A stretch of DNA of 64,000 bases from positions 3,762,137 to 3,826,136 of the forward strand of contig NZ_CP046640.1 in assembly GCF_017751145.1 (NCBI RefSeq), given 5' to 3'. Below are positions 41,938-51,004 of this stretch, piece by piece (positions within the stretch are counted from its first letter, which is position 1; each line of letters starts with the position of its first letter). The translations under genes were made by a program, and so were the position numbers. The notes under the pieces are model-generated. The model made no database searches and was not told where the DNA came from. It was given only the letters and a program-made list of their open reading frames with translations. This stretch comes from Iocasia fonsfrigidae (GTDB lineage Bacteria > Bacillota > Halanaerobiia > Halanaerobiales > DTU029).

Positions 41938-42438
41938 TCAATTATTACACTTTTTTAATAAGACTAATTCTTGAAGTATATTGTCAAAAGTAAAAAACGC
42001 TGTAAATATCATACCTATCGGAAATGATATATACCAATACCCTGACTTAAATGGCAAAACAGTCATTGGAATCATCATCTTTCTTTCAGCTAATTGAAAT
42101 CCATAATCTGTGAGCACAATACATGCTATCATGATCATAATGTTAATTAATAATTTCAATAAATGATTAATAGTAAAAGGAAACTTACTTGTTAAGACAT
42201 CAATTTGAACATGAACTTTTTTTCTAGCAGCATATGCTGTTGATAAAAAAGCCAACCAGGATGCCAATACAATAGAAAACTCCTCAATTTCAATAATAGA
42301 TCTACTCGTTATTATTCTTCTAGAAACCTGAAAGAATACGATGGTTATTAATACAACTAATACAAAAATAGTTAGCACTTTTACTATTTGTTCTAAATAA
42401 TCTGCACACCTTGAAATACATTTAATAATTTTCTCCAT
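41938..42438 (-). CDS. dctQ: TRAP transporter small permease (DctQ)
   Basis: A 166-residue protein with four membrane helices: VLTIFVLVVLITIVFFQVSR near the start, then IEIEEFSIVLASWLAFLSTA (the conserved W of DctQ), and two later spans. It ties the periplasmic binding protein to the DctM channel. RBS AAGGAGG lies just before its ATG. Two GGAGG-type sites and a short direct repeat of AAGTTGGA occur in the 150-base gap to dctP. Confidence 0.9.
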   Translation of the reverse strand: MEKIIKCISRCADYLEQIVKVLTIFVLVVLITIVFFQVSRRIITSRSIIEIEEFSIVLASWLAFLSTAYAARKKVHVQIDVLTSKFPFTINHLLKLLINIMIMIACIVLTDYGFQLAERKMMIPMTVLPFKSGYWYISFPIGMIFTAFFTFDNILQELVLLKKCNN

Positions 42439-42590
42439 CTTACAGACCTCCTTTTTAAATATAAGTTGAATAATTTAATTGACCTCCTCCTTAAAATATC
42501 ATTAAATAAAATCAAAACAAAATAATTTTTAGGAGGAAGTCATAATCAAATATAATTTGAGTTTGGTCCAACTTTATCCAACTTATTATA

Positions 42591-43604
42591 CTAATTATTT
42601 AAAGCCTGTATTCTTTCGTAAGCCCCTTCAGGATAACTATCTTCATTTTCTTTTAATAATTGAGGCACTATTTCTTTTCTAAAAGATTCAATATCAATCT
42701 CTTCTTTAGGAATAAATATCATTCCTTTTTCTTTAAACTTTGCTAACAATTCTTCATCTGTCTTATTTACCTGTTCATTATGCCATGCAAAACCTTCATC
42801 AATAGCTTCTGAAATAATTTGTTTATGTTCATCACTTAAGCCCTCATACCAATTATTATTAAAATACATAAAATAATTGGTATATTGGTGTTCTGTCTGC
42901 ATTAAATGACTTTGAACCTGATACAAGCCTGCCTGATCAATATTTGCCAATGGGTTTTCTTGAGCTGCTACTATTCCTGTTTGTAATGCTCCAAATAATT
43001 CTCCCCATGATACTGGTGTAACATTTGCACCTGTTGCTCTCCATGAAGCAATTACACCAGGATTATTAGGCGTTCTTAGCTTTAAGCCTGTTATGTCTTC
43101 AACATTATAAACTGCTTTATTGGCTGTTAAATATCTCGGCCCTCTTAAAGCAATTGCATTAATATATGCCCTTACATTAAACTTTTCTAATAATATATTA
43201 GCCAAATCTACACCCATATCACTTTCCCAAAACTTTTGAAGGTGCTCTTGACTATCAAAAATAAAAGCCATATTAAATAATTCCATCCATTCTGGTGATG
43301 CCCAGTTGAATAACATTTCGGCATTTAATAGCATCTCATAATGTCCTTCAACAATTCCTGAACATAAATCTTCATCATTATCTCCAAGCTGACCTTCTAA
43401 ATACAATATTGGTTTTAACGACCCATTAGATTTTTCTTCAATAATGGCCGCTATTTTTTTTGCTGCCTGTGTTGAGAGAAGTGATGAATTATTACCAACC
43501 ATTTTAAAAGATATCACTTCATTTGATGCTGCATAACTACATACGCTTAATAATAATACCCCAATTAATGCTAAAGTCGTTACCACTAATACTTTTTTTC
43601 TCAT
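42591..43604 (-). CDS. dctP: TRAP transporter substrate-binding protein (DctP)
   Basis: A 337-residue exported protein; ATG 43604 follows AAAGGAG, with a signal peptide MRKKVLVVTTLALIGVLLLS cut after SYA. The ligand-pocket region ALRGPRYLTANKAVYNVEDI and LKLRTPNNPGVIASWRATGA contains the Arg that binds the carboxylate, or sulfonate, of TRAP substrates. A Cys precedes the cleavage site, but the -1 Val does not fit a lipobox well. Substrate is unknown. It is the first gene of the operon and has a textbook promoter with an overlapping repeat. Confidence 0.92.
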   Translation of the reverse strand: MRKKVLVVTTLALIGVLLLSVCSYAASNEVISFKMVGNNSSLLSTQAAKKIAAIIEEKSNGSLKPILYLEGQLGDNDEDLCSGIVEGHYEMLLNAEMLFNWASPEWMELFNMAFIFDSQEHLQKFWESDMGVDLANILLEKFNVRAYINAIALRGPRYLTANKAVYNVEDITGLKLRTPNNPGVIASWRATGANVTPVSWGELFGALQTGIVAAQENPLANIDQAGLYQVQSHLMQTEHQYTNYFMYFNNNWYEGLSDEHKQIISEAIDEGFAWHNEQVNKTDEELLAKFKEKGMIFIPKEEIDIESFRKEIVPQLLKENEDSYPEGAYERIQALNN

Positions 43605-43661
43605 TTTTATTCTCCTTTTCTGATAAATTTTTACAGCCATACAATATGTATTTTTGTCGTA

Positions 43662-43718
43662 TTGTATGACTATCAGTTTGTATGACAATATTATATACCC
43701 GAAAATTGCATTTGTCAA
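43662..43718 (-). promoter_or_regulatory. dctP promoter with overlapping TTGTATGAC operator repeats
   Basis: Minus strand TTGACA (43718-43713), 17 bases, TATAAT (43695-43690). Immediately downstream, over the predicted start, TTGTATGACAA (43678-43688, a TTGT-N3-ACAA palindrome) and a second TTGTATGAC (43662-43670) repeat at 16-base spacing. Size and symmetry suit a FadR/GntR repressor. Confidence 0.72.
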
Positions 43719-43736
43719 ACATTTCAAAAATTAAGT

Positions 43737-44340
43737 TAGGAGGAAAATAATCAGTTTATTTTCCGTCCTCTCACACCACCAAGCGTACCGTTCGGCACTT
43801 GGCGGTTCATTAAGAATTAATTGCTTGTGCATATCTTTCCATAAAACTAAAGTATCCTAACTTCTTTAATCTCTGATTAGTAAAAGCACGATTAAGTATG
43901 GGGCTATTGAATATTCTCCAGTAACCTTACTTTAGCTTTCGCTCAATAAAATCAGTCACACTTTGCATAACTCTTTCTGCTGCTTTCTTACTCTTGACAT
44001 ATAGTTGCTTATCATCACACTCATTCCATCAACTCCATGGCTACCTTTATTTCTCACAACTCTCTTATATGCTTGATTCCTATTAAGAATTCTTTCTATC
44101 AGATTATTTGATAATGCACTTTCATCGTTTCTTCTGTCATCTAACACCGTAGAAATACTCTGCACTTTCCCATTATCTCCAGTTTCCAACCTTACCTCCT
44201 GGGAATAGCCTTCATATGAAGTTGTCTGTTTCGGATAGTTTGGGCCTTGTAATAGACACCCTTGTCTTAAGCTAACGGTTGGCACTATCAACCTCCGTAT
44301 CGGACTTTCACCGACTAGAAAGCACCCATGCTGGACGCAC
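43737..44340 (-). mobile_element. Decayed group II intron, maturase mostly deleted
   Basis: The 5' end at 44340 reads GTGCGTCCAGCATGGGTGC and TTTCTAGTCGGTGAAAGTCC, standard for group II introns. A maturase start survives as LIERILNRNQAYKRVVRNKG and SHGVDGM, then skips to the C-terminus, PILNRAFTNQRLKKLGYFSF and MERYAQAINS-stop (about 43820). A domain V-like GAACCGCC...GGTACGCTTGG and a domain VI arm end near 43737. Over 1 kb of the maturase, including the YADD active site, is missing. It is unrelated in sequence to the intact intron at 25045-26923. Confidence 0.8.
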
Positions 44341-44344
44341 AACA

Positions 44345-44386
44345 AAGAAAAACCCTATCCCGGGGGGTTTTTCTCTGGAATAGGGT
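44345..44386 (-). terminator. Terminator of the sulfoquinovose operon (hairpin family copy 5)
   Basis: Minus strand ACCCTATTCC ... GGGATAGGGT followed by TTTTTC. It lies about 30 bases after the aldolase stop (44416) and ends 5 bases before the first base of the decayed intron. Same hairpin family as 30718, 35389, 36404 and 37959. Confidence 0.8.
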
Positions 44387-44415
44387 ATTGATAGTTCTTT
44401 CCTCTATAACTCAAC

Positions 44416-45249
44416 TTATAAATTGGAACGAAATAAATTAATCTTTTCAATCACTTTTTCTTTAACCCCTTCTCTGGCAGCCCCCATAATTACAGTACAT
44501 TCTATCTCTTCGGGATTCTCTTCCCAGACAGATTTAATGCCATTATTAAAAGCAACTTTTAACTCTGTCCCTACATTTACCTTAGAAATACCAATTTTAA
44601 TTGCTTTTTTAATACTTTTTTCTGGTACTCCTGAGCCTCCATGTAATACAAGGGGGATATCTACTCTATCTCTAATTGCTTTTAATCTTTCAAAATCTAA
44701 TTTAGGTTCTCCACTATAAAAACCGTGGGCTGTACCAATCGCTACAGCTAAAGCGGAAATCCCTGTTTCTTTAACAAAGTATTCTGCTTCATCAGGAGCA
44801 GTTAAAGTACTCCCTGTCGACTCTTTTCCATCTTCAATCCCTTGTAACTCACCTAATTCTGCTTCAGCATAAATACCATATTCTTTAGCTCTCTTTACTA
44901 CCAGTTTAGTGTTTTGGATATTATCTTCTAAGGAAAGATGAGAACCATCATACATAACTGAAGAAAAACCAGCTTCAATACATTCAAAAACAACAGCTAA
45001 ATTATCACCGTGATCTAAATGTAAACACAAAGGGACTGAACAATTTTTTTCAGCGGCTTTAACAGTATTGACTAAATAATTTATGCCATAATATCTTAAT
45101 GGTCGTTCAGTAATTCCTATAATTACTGGTGACTGAGTGGCTCTGGCAGCTTCTACTACTCCCTGTACATATTCTAAATTATGAACATTAAATTGACCTA
45201 TGGCATAGCCTTTTTCTGTATCATCTAAAATCTCTTTTAAAGTAATCAT
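44416..45249 (-). CDS. Class II aldolase, predicted 6-deoxy-6-sulfofructose-1-phosphate aldolase
   Basis: A 277-residue FbaA/GatY/KbaY-type protein. Metal ligands are visible in PLCLHLDHGDNLAVV and later VPLVLHGGSGVP; HGFYSGEPKLDF and SKVNVGTELK complete the phosphate site. Class II enzymes cleave ketose 1-phosphates or bisphosphates. In this operon, with a PfkB kinase encoded directly before it, the expected substrate is 6-deoxy-6-sulfofructose 1-phosphate, giving dihydroxyacetone phosphate and sulfolactaldehyde; this is the sulfo-EMP2 arrangement rather than the class I YihT of E. coli. Tagatose or fructose bisphosphate cleavage is the alternative. Start overlaps the kinase stop by 4 bases. 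Confidence 0.82.
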   Translation of the reverse strand: MITLKEILDDTEKGYAIGQFNVHNLEYVQGVVEAARATQSPVIIGITERPLRYYGINYLVNTVKAAEKNCSVPLCLHLDHGDNLAVVFECIEAGFSSVMYDGSHLSLEDNIQNTKLVVKRAKEYGIYAEAELGELQGIEDGKESTGSTLTAPDEAEYFVKETGISALAVAIGTAHGFYSGEPKLDFERLKAIRDRVDIPLVLHGGSGVPEKSIKKAIKIGISKVNVGTELKVAFNNGIKSVWEENPEEIECTVIMGAAREGVKEKVIEKINLFRSNL

Positions 45250-46391
45250 TCTACTACCCCCTGTTTATTAAAATATGATGGATATTCAATTAAAAAACTA
45301 ATTAGTTCTTCTCTACTTGGTGGTATACCATTTCTAATAAAATAACCTGCTGTTCCACTGGCAATAGCTAATCTCCCTTCAGCTTGATTACTACATAATA
45401 AACCTAAAATGTAGCCACCATTAAAAGTATCACCGGCCCCAGTAGTGACTACTGGATTTTCACAATAGGGTTGCTTTAATATCTTAATACCCTCCTGGTT
45501 ACTACTAGCAGCAAATCGATTTGTATGTACTACCACATTAGATATCCTTGTTTTTTCTCTCACTTTATCCAAAATTTCTACTAACTCCATCTTTATATGC
45601 TCAGTAACAATACCTAGAGCTTTTGCTGTATCTAATAATTCACTTCTATTAAAACTAAGTGTTAGCTTGAAATATTCTTCTAGCTGAGATAAGCTACTGC
45701 AAATAAAGGCCAAATCTTGAGCACTCCTCTTTTTAACATTTCCAAAATCCATAAATAATTGACGCGATTTACGACTTAACTTGGGGCCAACCTCTTTTTT
45801 TATTCCTTTACAGATAGTATGATAATAAGGCATATTAGCCCAATACCCTAAACCTATTAAGTCAGCCTCTTCAATCAAATCAATTAATTTAGCTAAACCT
45901 ACTTTATTTTTTATTTTTTCCCAGTCCATATTCCTTATATTTTGATTAGCAGGAAACATTAACTTCCCATCTGCAAATTCAAAAATATGAGCAATACAGG
46001 GATCCCCTAAAGAAATGACTTCTGTCATTTCTACTAAATTAGAAAATCTTTTGTTTATTTTTTTATCTCCAAACAAAGATATCAAAGTAGTGTCTATTCC
46101 TAATTTTCCTAACACCCTTCCTGTATTGGCACTAAACCCTCCAGCACGCTGGTCTTTTTTTAATATCTCAGTACTTAAACCACCACCAGCTACTTCCTTG
46201 ATTCTTTGATTTAAAGTTAGCATTGACTCCATAATTTGATAATCAGTAGCTGAATTTCTCTCTTCTACTAAGTGCCAAACATTATCAACAAAACCATCCC
46301 AACCTAAAATTACTTTTTTATTAAAAGTAATTTTTTTTAATCTATTAATTGCCTGTTGGGTATAAATTTTAATCCTTTTTTCGTTAGACAA
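45246..46391 (-). CDS. PfkB-family kinase, predicted 6-deoxy-6-sulfofructose kinase
   Basis: A 381-residue ribokinase-fold protein, longer than the usual 300-330 because of an N-terminal extension and an insert around residues 190-260. RAGGFSANTGRVLGKLG is the substrate loop and VVTTGAGDTFNGGYILGLL the C-terminal PfkB signature with the catalytic Asp. Unlike typical kinases it begins VILGWDGFVDNVWHLVEER. It would phosphorylate O1 of sulfofructose. The role comes from its place between the DUF4867-like gene and the class II aldolase; the family alone does not define the substrate. Confidence 0.8.
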   Translation of the reverse strand: MSNEKRIKIYTQQAINRLKKITFNKKVILGWDGFVDNVWHLVEERNSATDYQIMESMLTLNQRIKEVAGGGLSTEILKKDQRAGGFSANTGRVLGKLGIDTTLISLFGDKKINKRFSNLVEMTEVISLGDPCIAHIFEFADGKLMFPANQNIRNMDWEKIKNKVGLAKLIDLIEEADLIGLGYWANMPYYHTICKGIKKEVGPKLSRKSRQLFMDFGNVKKRSAQDLAFICSSLSQLEEYFKLTLSFNRSELLDTAKALGIVTEHIKMELVEILDKVREKTRISNVVVHTNRFAASSNQEGIKILKQPYCENPVVTTGAGDTFNGGYILGLLCSNQAEGRLAIASGTAGYFIRNGIPPSREELISFLIEYPSYFNKQGVVE

Positions 46392-46422
46392 TTAACTTCC
46401 CCCTTTATAGGTTTTAGATAAT

Positions 46423-47091
46423 CTAATTAATTTTTATTCTTATATTTTCACCTAAAATACCTGCTTTAGCTCCTTGTTCTACTAGGTTATTTCTAGAAGG
46501 ATGAACTAAAAGCCACTTGTTTTTAGCAAATAATAAATCCTGATTATCTTTTTTCTTATCCTGCTTATTAAGTGGTAGATTTGTACCTGCAGGTAAGATA
46601 ACTACAGATTTGAATCCCCTTTTTTCTACTTTACAAGGGGCGTAATGAAGAGTAGTGCTGTAGATTTCAATAGCGGTACCTTTAGGAAGATAAAATGCTT
46701 CAACTTGCTTAGCATCATAAGTCCCCTCTTGGATATCCTGAACCTGTCCTAATAATAAAATTAAATTTGTAATAGCTATATTTATTTCAGCCCCTTTATG
46801 ATATTCAAGACCATTTAAAGAAGAATTCTTCCCATTACAGTACCCAATCTCAATTAACATCTCACCATAGAAATCCTCTTCTATTCTTTTTTTGATAGCT
46901 AATTTATCCAGCTCAAGTATTTTAGCTTCATATTTATTTCCCTGCCTAGGTATTTCAGTCTTTTTTTCTACATAATCAATAATATTTTTAAAATCATAAT
47001 TTTTAATTATCTTTCCATATTTTTTAAAACTATCATCCTCTATATTTTTAATTACAAGTTTTGGGTTTAATTTTCTAATTTTATTAATCAT
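46423..47091 (-). CDS. DUF4867-like cupin protein of unknown function in the sulfoquinovose operon
   Basis: A 222-residue cytoplasmic protein. The middle is cupin-like: LEYHKGAEINIAITNLILLL (His98, Glu102) and FYLPKGTAIEIYSTTLHYAP (Glu142, His149) give a plausible four-residue metal site. The N-terminal 60 residues are helical and charged. I associate this plan with DUF4867 proteins, which occur beside aldolase genes, but the reaction is not known to me. In this operon it could be a mutarotase, a lactonase or an auxiliary isomerase acting on sulfoquinovose or sulfofructose. It ends 31 bases before the kinase and starts where the sulfoquinovosidase stops. Confidence 0.6.
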   Translation of the reverse strand: MINKIRKLNPKLVIKNIEDDSFKKYGKIIKNYDFKNIIDYVEKKTEIPRQGNKYEAKILELDKLAIKKRIEEDFYGEMLIEIGYCNGKNSSLNGLEYHKGAEINIAITNLILLLGQVQDIQEGTYDAKQVEAFYLPKGTAIEIYSTTLHYAPCKVEKRGFKSVVILPAGTNLPLNKQDKKKDNQDLLFAKNKWLLVHPSRNNLVEQGAKAGILGENIRIKIN

Positions 47092-49101
47092 TATATTTTT
47101 GATAGCTCCTTAAATAATTCTACATAATCAGAATTTTTTCTATAAAACACTGGCGGACAACCTAAGGGGGCATCTATCTCCACAATACCTCCTTGATATT
47201 CTTCTCCTGTCCACAAATGAGCCCAATTATCCTCTGGTAGATATACCTCCCAGTTTTTTTTCCCCAGCCTTATAAACAGGTGCAATCAGGAGATCTGGGC
47301 CAAATAAATATTCATACTTCAGGTCATAAGTCTTAGAGTCATCTTCGTAATGCATAAAAAGTGGTCTTTGAACAGGAACACCTCTTTGCGAGTTAATTTC
47401 CACTAAATCTTTAATATATGGTTTTAATGTAATATAGACCTTAGTCATTTTTGCTAAATGTTCAATGGCTTCATCATCATCATAAACCTGGAAGTTTTCA
47501 TCAGGTCTATTACCCTCATGCGACCTCATCACTGGTGTAAAGGCTGCCATTTCAGCCCAGCGCATGAATAATTCTTTACTTCTAATATTTCCGTGTAAAC
47601 TGGTATAACCCCCTATATCACTATGATGCAAACCACAACCACTCATTCCCAATGACAATGCCCCGGGAATAACTGAAGCCAAACCATCATCTAAACTCCA
47701 ATTTACACTCTGATCCCCTGCCCACATTAATGTACAATATTTTTGATTGCCAGTAAAGCCTGCCCGCATAAAATATACTATTTTTTCTAATTTACCAGCC
47801 TCTTTTACAGCATCATAGTTAAGCTTAGCCCAGATAACCGGCCAGGCATTATGCATAATTTCAGCACTTACGCCATTACTAAGATGACAGTCTACTGGTA
47901 AATACTCACCAAAGTCTGCCATCCAACCGTCTAGCCCAAAATCGATTAAATTTTCCTTAATAACTCCTTTATACCATTCTACAGCAGCTTGATTAGTAAA
48001 ATCTACAACCCCACAGTAAAACTCTCCGAAATCAACTAAATATATTTCACCATCAACATTTAAGGCTAAATATCCTTCTTGAGCAGCTTGCTCATACAAT
48101 CTTCCTTCCTGGGCTAGATATGGGTTAATATAGCCCATAAAGCGAATGCCTTTTTCTTTTAGTTGATGAATCTTTTTATCTAAATCAGGATAGAGTTCAC
48201 TATTCCATTCCCAATCCCACATTAACCGTTTCCCAAAGGAAGTATGCCTAACCCCCTGCCAGTCTTGACACCATAACGCTGAAATTGCAACACCTTTGTC
48301 AATTAACTTATAAGCCTTCTCAATTACAAAATCTGTTCCACCTTGAATCCCTAATATAAAACCGTTATAGATCCAATCAGGTAATTTTGGCTGTCTCCCT
48401 AAAAATGCAGTTAATTTCTCCACTAATTCCAAATAACTGTCCCCAGTTTCAAATATTATATACTCTGGAATATCCCACACCTGTAATTCATGGAATTGAT
48501 CATTTCTAAAATCAAAATCTAAATAAGCAGTACTTGCTAGATGGCAGTAATATTTTCTAGTAGATATATAAGTAGGTTGAGGATAATTAGTTGTATAATA
48601 ATCTCCCCCTGCTTTATCTTTAAGATCAGCTTGCCAGGTCGTATAGCTTTTTTTATTTCTGCCCACTCCTGGTTCAGAAGTCCACAAAGGAAAACTCTTA
48701 CCTCGCAGATTAAAATATGATAATTGTTCACCACAACCATATACTTTTTCATTTTCTGTTGCCATAATTCTAATCCACAACCTATTAATTGATTCCGCAT
48801 GGTTTTCAAAATAGATTTTTAATTGGTTATTTTCCATTTTAACCAATAATTTTATCTGAATATTATCTCCTTTAAACCTCCTCAATGCAATTGAATAACC
48901 TTCACTTCGCCTTTTTATAGTTGCATCTTCTAGGGGAATCCGCTTAATAAGATAATCCTCTATCTTAAAATTTCCCCGGTACATATCAATCCTGGCTTCC
49001 CCATAACCAAGGTAAATAAAAGGTCTTTGAGGAGAATGGAAGATAATATCTCTCCCCTTTAAGCTAATTATAAAATTGTCTTCATTCTGGACTAATTCCA
49101 T
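47091..49101 (-). pseudogene. yihQ: GH31 sulfoquinovosidase (YihQ-type), broken by one base
   Basis: Two frames together give a 669-residue protein (E. coli YihQ 678). Catalytic nucleophile Asp396 in GWMADFGEYLP, acid Asp463 in MWAGDQSVNWSLDDG. The sulfonate pocket is complete: Arg292 and Trp295 in GKRLMWDWEWN and Tyr499 in HHSDIGGYT; all five residues have a constant offset of 9 from E. coli R301, W304, D405, D472 and Y508. The enzyme releases sulfoquinovose from plant sulfolipid glycosides. An A8 run (47254-47261) has one base too many: frame 1 ends GEKKLGGISTRG, while the other frame continues KNWEVYLPEDNWAHLWTGEE. Either slippage, a recent mutation or a sequencing error; every other site is conserved, which argues for a recent event. 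Confidence 0.9.
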
Positions 49102-49104
49102 AAT

Positions 49105-50883
49105 TTATAACTCCTCTCCTATGGTGCTATTATTATTCTCTGTCTTTTGCTGCTTGATTAAATATTCACTATATTTTTCATACCAATTATTAAGACTAAA
49201 ATATCCTAATATAATAGTAACTATAACTTGAATAGCAACAATTTTCCAAAATGATGGATATACAATCCCATCTGTATATGCTAAACCAAATTTTGAAAAT
49301 AGTATATAAGTAAAGACAATGGCAGAAGCTAATAACACTGAAATTAATAACGAATAACGCCAAGGTTTCATATCAACTTTGGCTTTACTCTGATAAGTCC
49401 ATGCCTCCTTTTTAGGTGTAAACTTAGAAATAACTAACATAATTCCTACCTCAACCCAAAATAAAATGAAATACACATGTACAAAGTGAATCGGTACCTT
49501 CCAGCCAATTAAATCTTCTAGACCCCAAACTAATAAATAATAAGTAATCACATGGAAATAAACAACTACCTTAGCAGCTAAAGCCGGAACACGCCTCGTT
49601 AATACTCCTACCATAACTAATACGATAATTGGAATATTAAAGAATCCCGTAAATCTACGAATTAAATCCCACACTCCATCTGGGGCATTCATTAACATTG
49701 GAGCTACAAGAAATGAAATTAAAGCTACTATAATACCAAACCATTTACTAACCCTAATCTGTTCTTCATCAGAGGCATCCGGATTAAAATGTGGTTGATA
49801 AATATCTAAAACAAACATTGTTGCTGCACTATTTAATAAAGAGTTAAAAGAACTTAATACTGCTCCTAACAATACTGCTAAGAAAAAACCAGATAAAGCC
49901 ACTGGCAATAAATTACTCACTAAAGTAGGAAAGGCTAAATCTACTGATGCTAAGTTGCCTCCATACAAGTGAAAAGCAATAACTCCAGGTAGCATCATCA
50001 TAAAAGGCACTAATATTTTAAAAAATCCTGTAAAAATTGCTCCTTTCTGTCCTTCAGCTAAGTCTTTAGCACCTAATGTCCGCTGGATCACATATTGATT
50101 GGTACCCCAATAAAATAAGTTAGCATAAATCATTCCTGTAAAAAGGGTTCCAAAAGGAATAGAATCAGTAACCCTACCTATGGCATTTAATTTTTCAGCA
50201 TGATTAACAGCAATATACTTCATTCCAGAAATAATACTCCCATCACCTAAAGCCATGAAACCTAATACAGGCATTAAGATCCCAATAATTAATAAGCCAA
50301 TACCATTAATTGTATCGGAAACTGCTACTGCTTTTAGCCCCCCAAAAATAGCATAAATTGCTCCAATAATACCAACAATCCAAACCACCAGCCAAACTGA
50401 CTGACTATATGAAATATTGAGTATATTGGGTACATCAAACAGTTTTAATACAGCTAACGACCCTGAATATAATACTGATGGAATAGTAACAAAGACATAT
50501 CCTAGCATAAATAAATAAACAGATAATCTTCTAACCCCTTCATCATAACGATCACTTAAAAAAGCTGGTAATGTTGTGAATGCCCCACGTAAATATTTAG
50601 GTAATAAATAAAGAGCAAAGATAATAATAGCAAATCCAGCTGTAACTTCCCAGCCCATATTAGACATATTTAAGCGATAAGACTGACCATTTAAGCCAAT
50701 TAACTGTTCAGCGGATAAGTTTGTTAATAGTAACGAACCTGCAATAAAAATACCAGTTAAACCTCTGCCAGCTAAAAAATATCCATCTGCACTTGAAACT
50801 TCTCCCTTAGTCTTCTGATAAGCAATCCAGGCAACCAGTGCCATAAACAACGCAGCAGTTATAATTGTATAAGTAATGTTCAT
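49105..50883 (-). CDS. Sodium/solute symporter (SSS family), predicted sulfoquinovose or sulfoquinovosyl-glycerol importer
   Basis: A 592-residue membrane protein from ATG 50883 (GGAGGGG upstream; the longer in-frame start at 50928 lacks one). About 13-14 helices. GYFLAGRGLTGIFIAGSLLL and LSAEQLIGLNGQSYRLNMS are the SGLT/SSS N-terminal signature, and TFMPAFLSD-like TLPAFLSDRYDEGVRRLSV follows. SSS members carry sugars, sugar acids and osmolytes with Na+. Its place directly in front of the sulfoquinovosidase gene, 3 bases away, argues for uptake of the sulfosugar or its glyceryl glycoside. The substrate is inferred. Confidence 0.85.
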   Translation of the reverse strand: MNITYTIITAALFMALVAWIAYQKTKGEVSSADGYFLAGRGLTGIFIAGSLLLTNLSAEQLIGLNGQSYRLNMSNMGWEVTAGFAIIIFALYLLPKYLRGAFTTLPAFLSDRYDEGVRRLSVYLFMLGYVFVTIPSVLYSGSLAVLKLFDVPNILNISYSQSVWLVVWIVGIIGAIYAIFGGLKAVAVSDTINGIGLLIIGILMPVLGFMALGDGSIISGMKYIAVNHAEKLNAIGRVTDSIPFGTLFTGMIYANLFYWGTNQYVIQRTLGAKDLAEGQKGAIFTGFFKILVPFMMMLPGVIAFHLYGGNLASVDLAFPTLVSNLLPVALSGFFLAVLLGAVLSSFNSLLNSAATMFVLDIYQPHFNPDASDEEQIRVSKWFGIIVALISFLVAPMLMNAPDGVWDLIRRFTGFFNIPIIVLVMVGVLTRRVPALAAKVVVYFHVITYYLLVWGLEDLIGWKVPIHFVHVYFILFWVEVGIMLVISKFTPKKEAWTYQSKAKVDMKPWRYSLLISVLLASAIVFTYILFSKFGLAYTDGIVYPSFWKIVAIQVIVTIILGYFSLNNWYEKYSEYLIKQQKTENNNSTIGEEL

Positions 50884-51004
50884 TTTAAATCCCCTCCATA
50901 AAAATAATATAACAAGTTCTATTTTCAAAACACTCTCTCTATCTTATATCAACTTATTATTAATTATAAAAGAGGGTATGGATTTTTAATTAAATTAAAA
51001 AATT

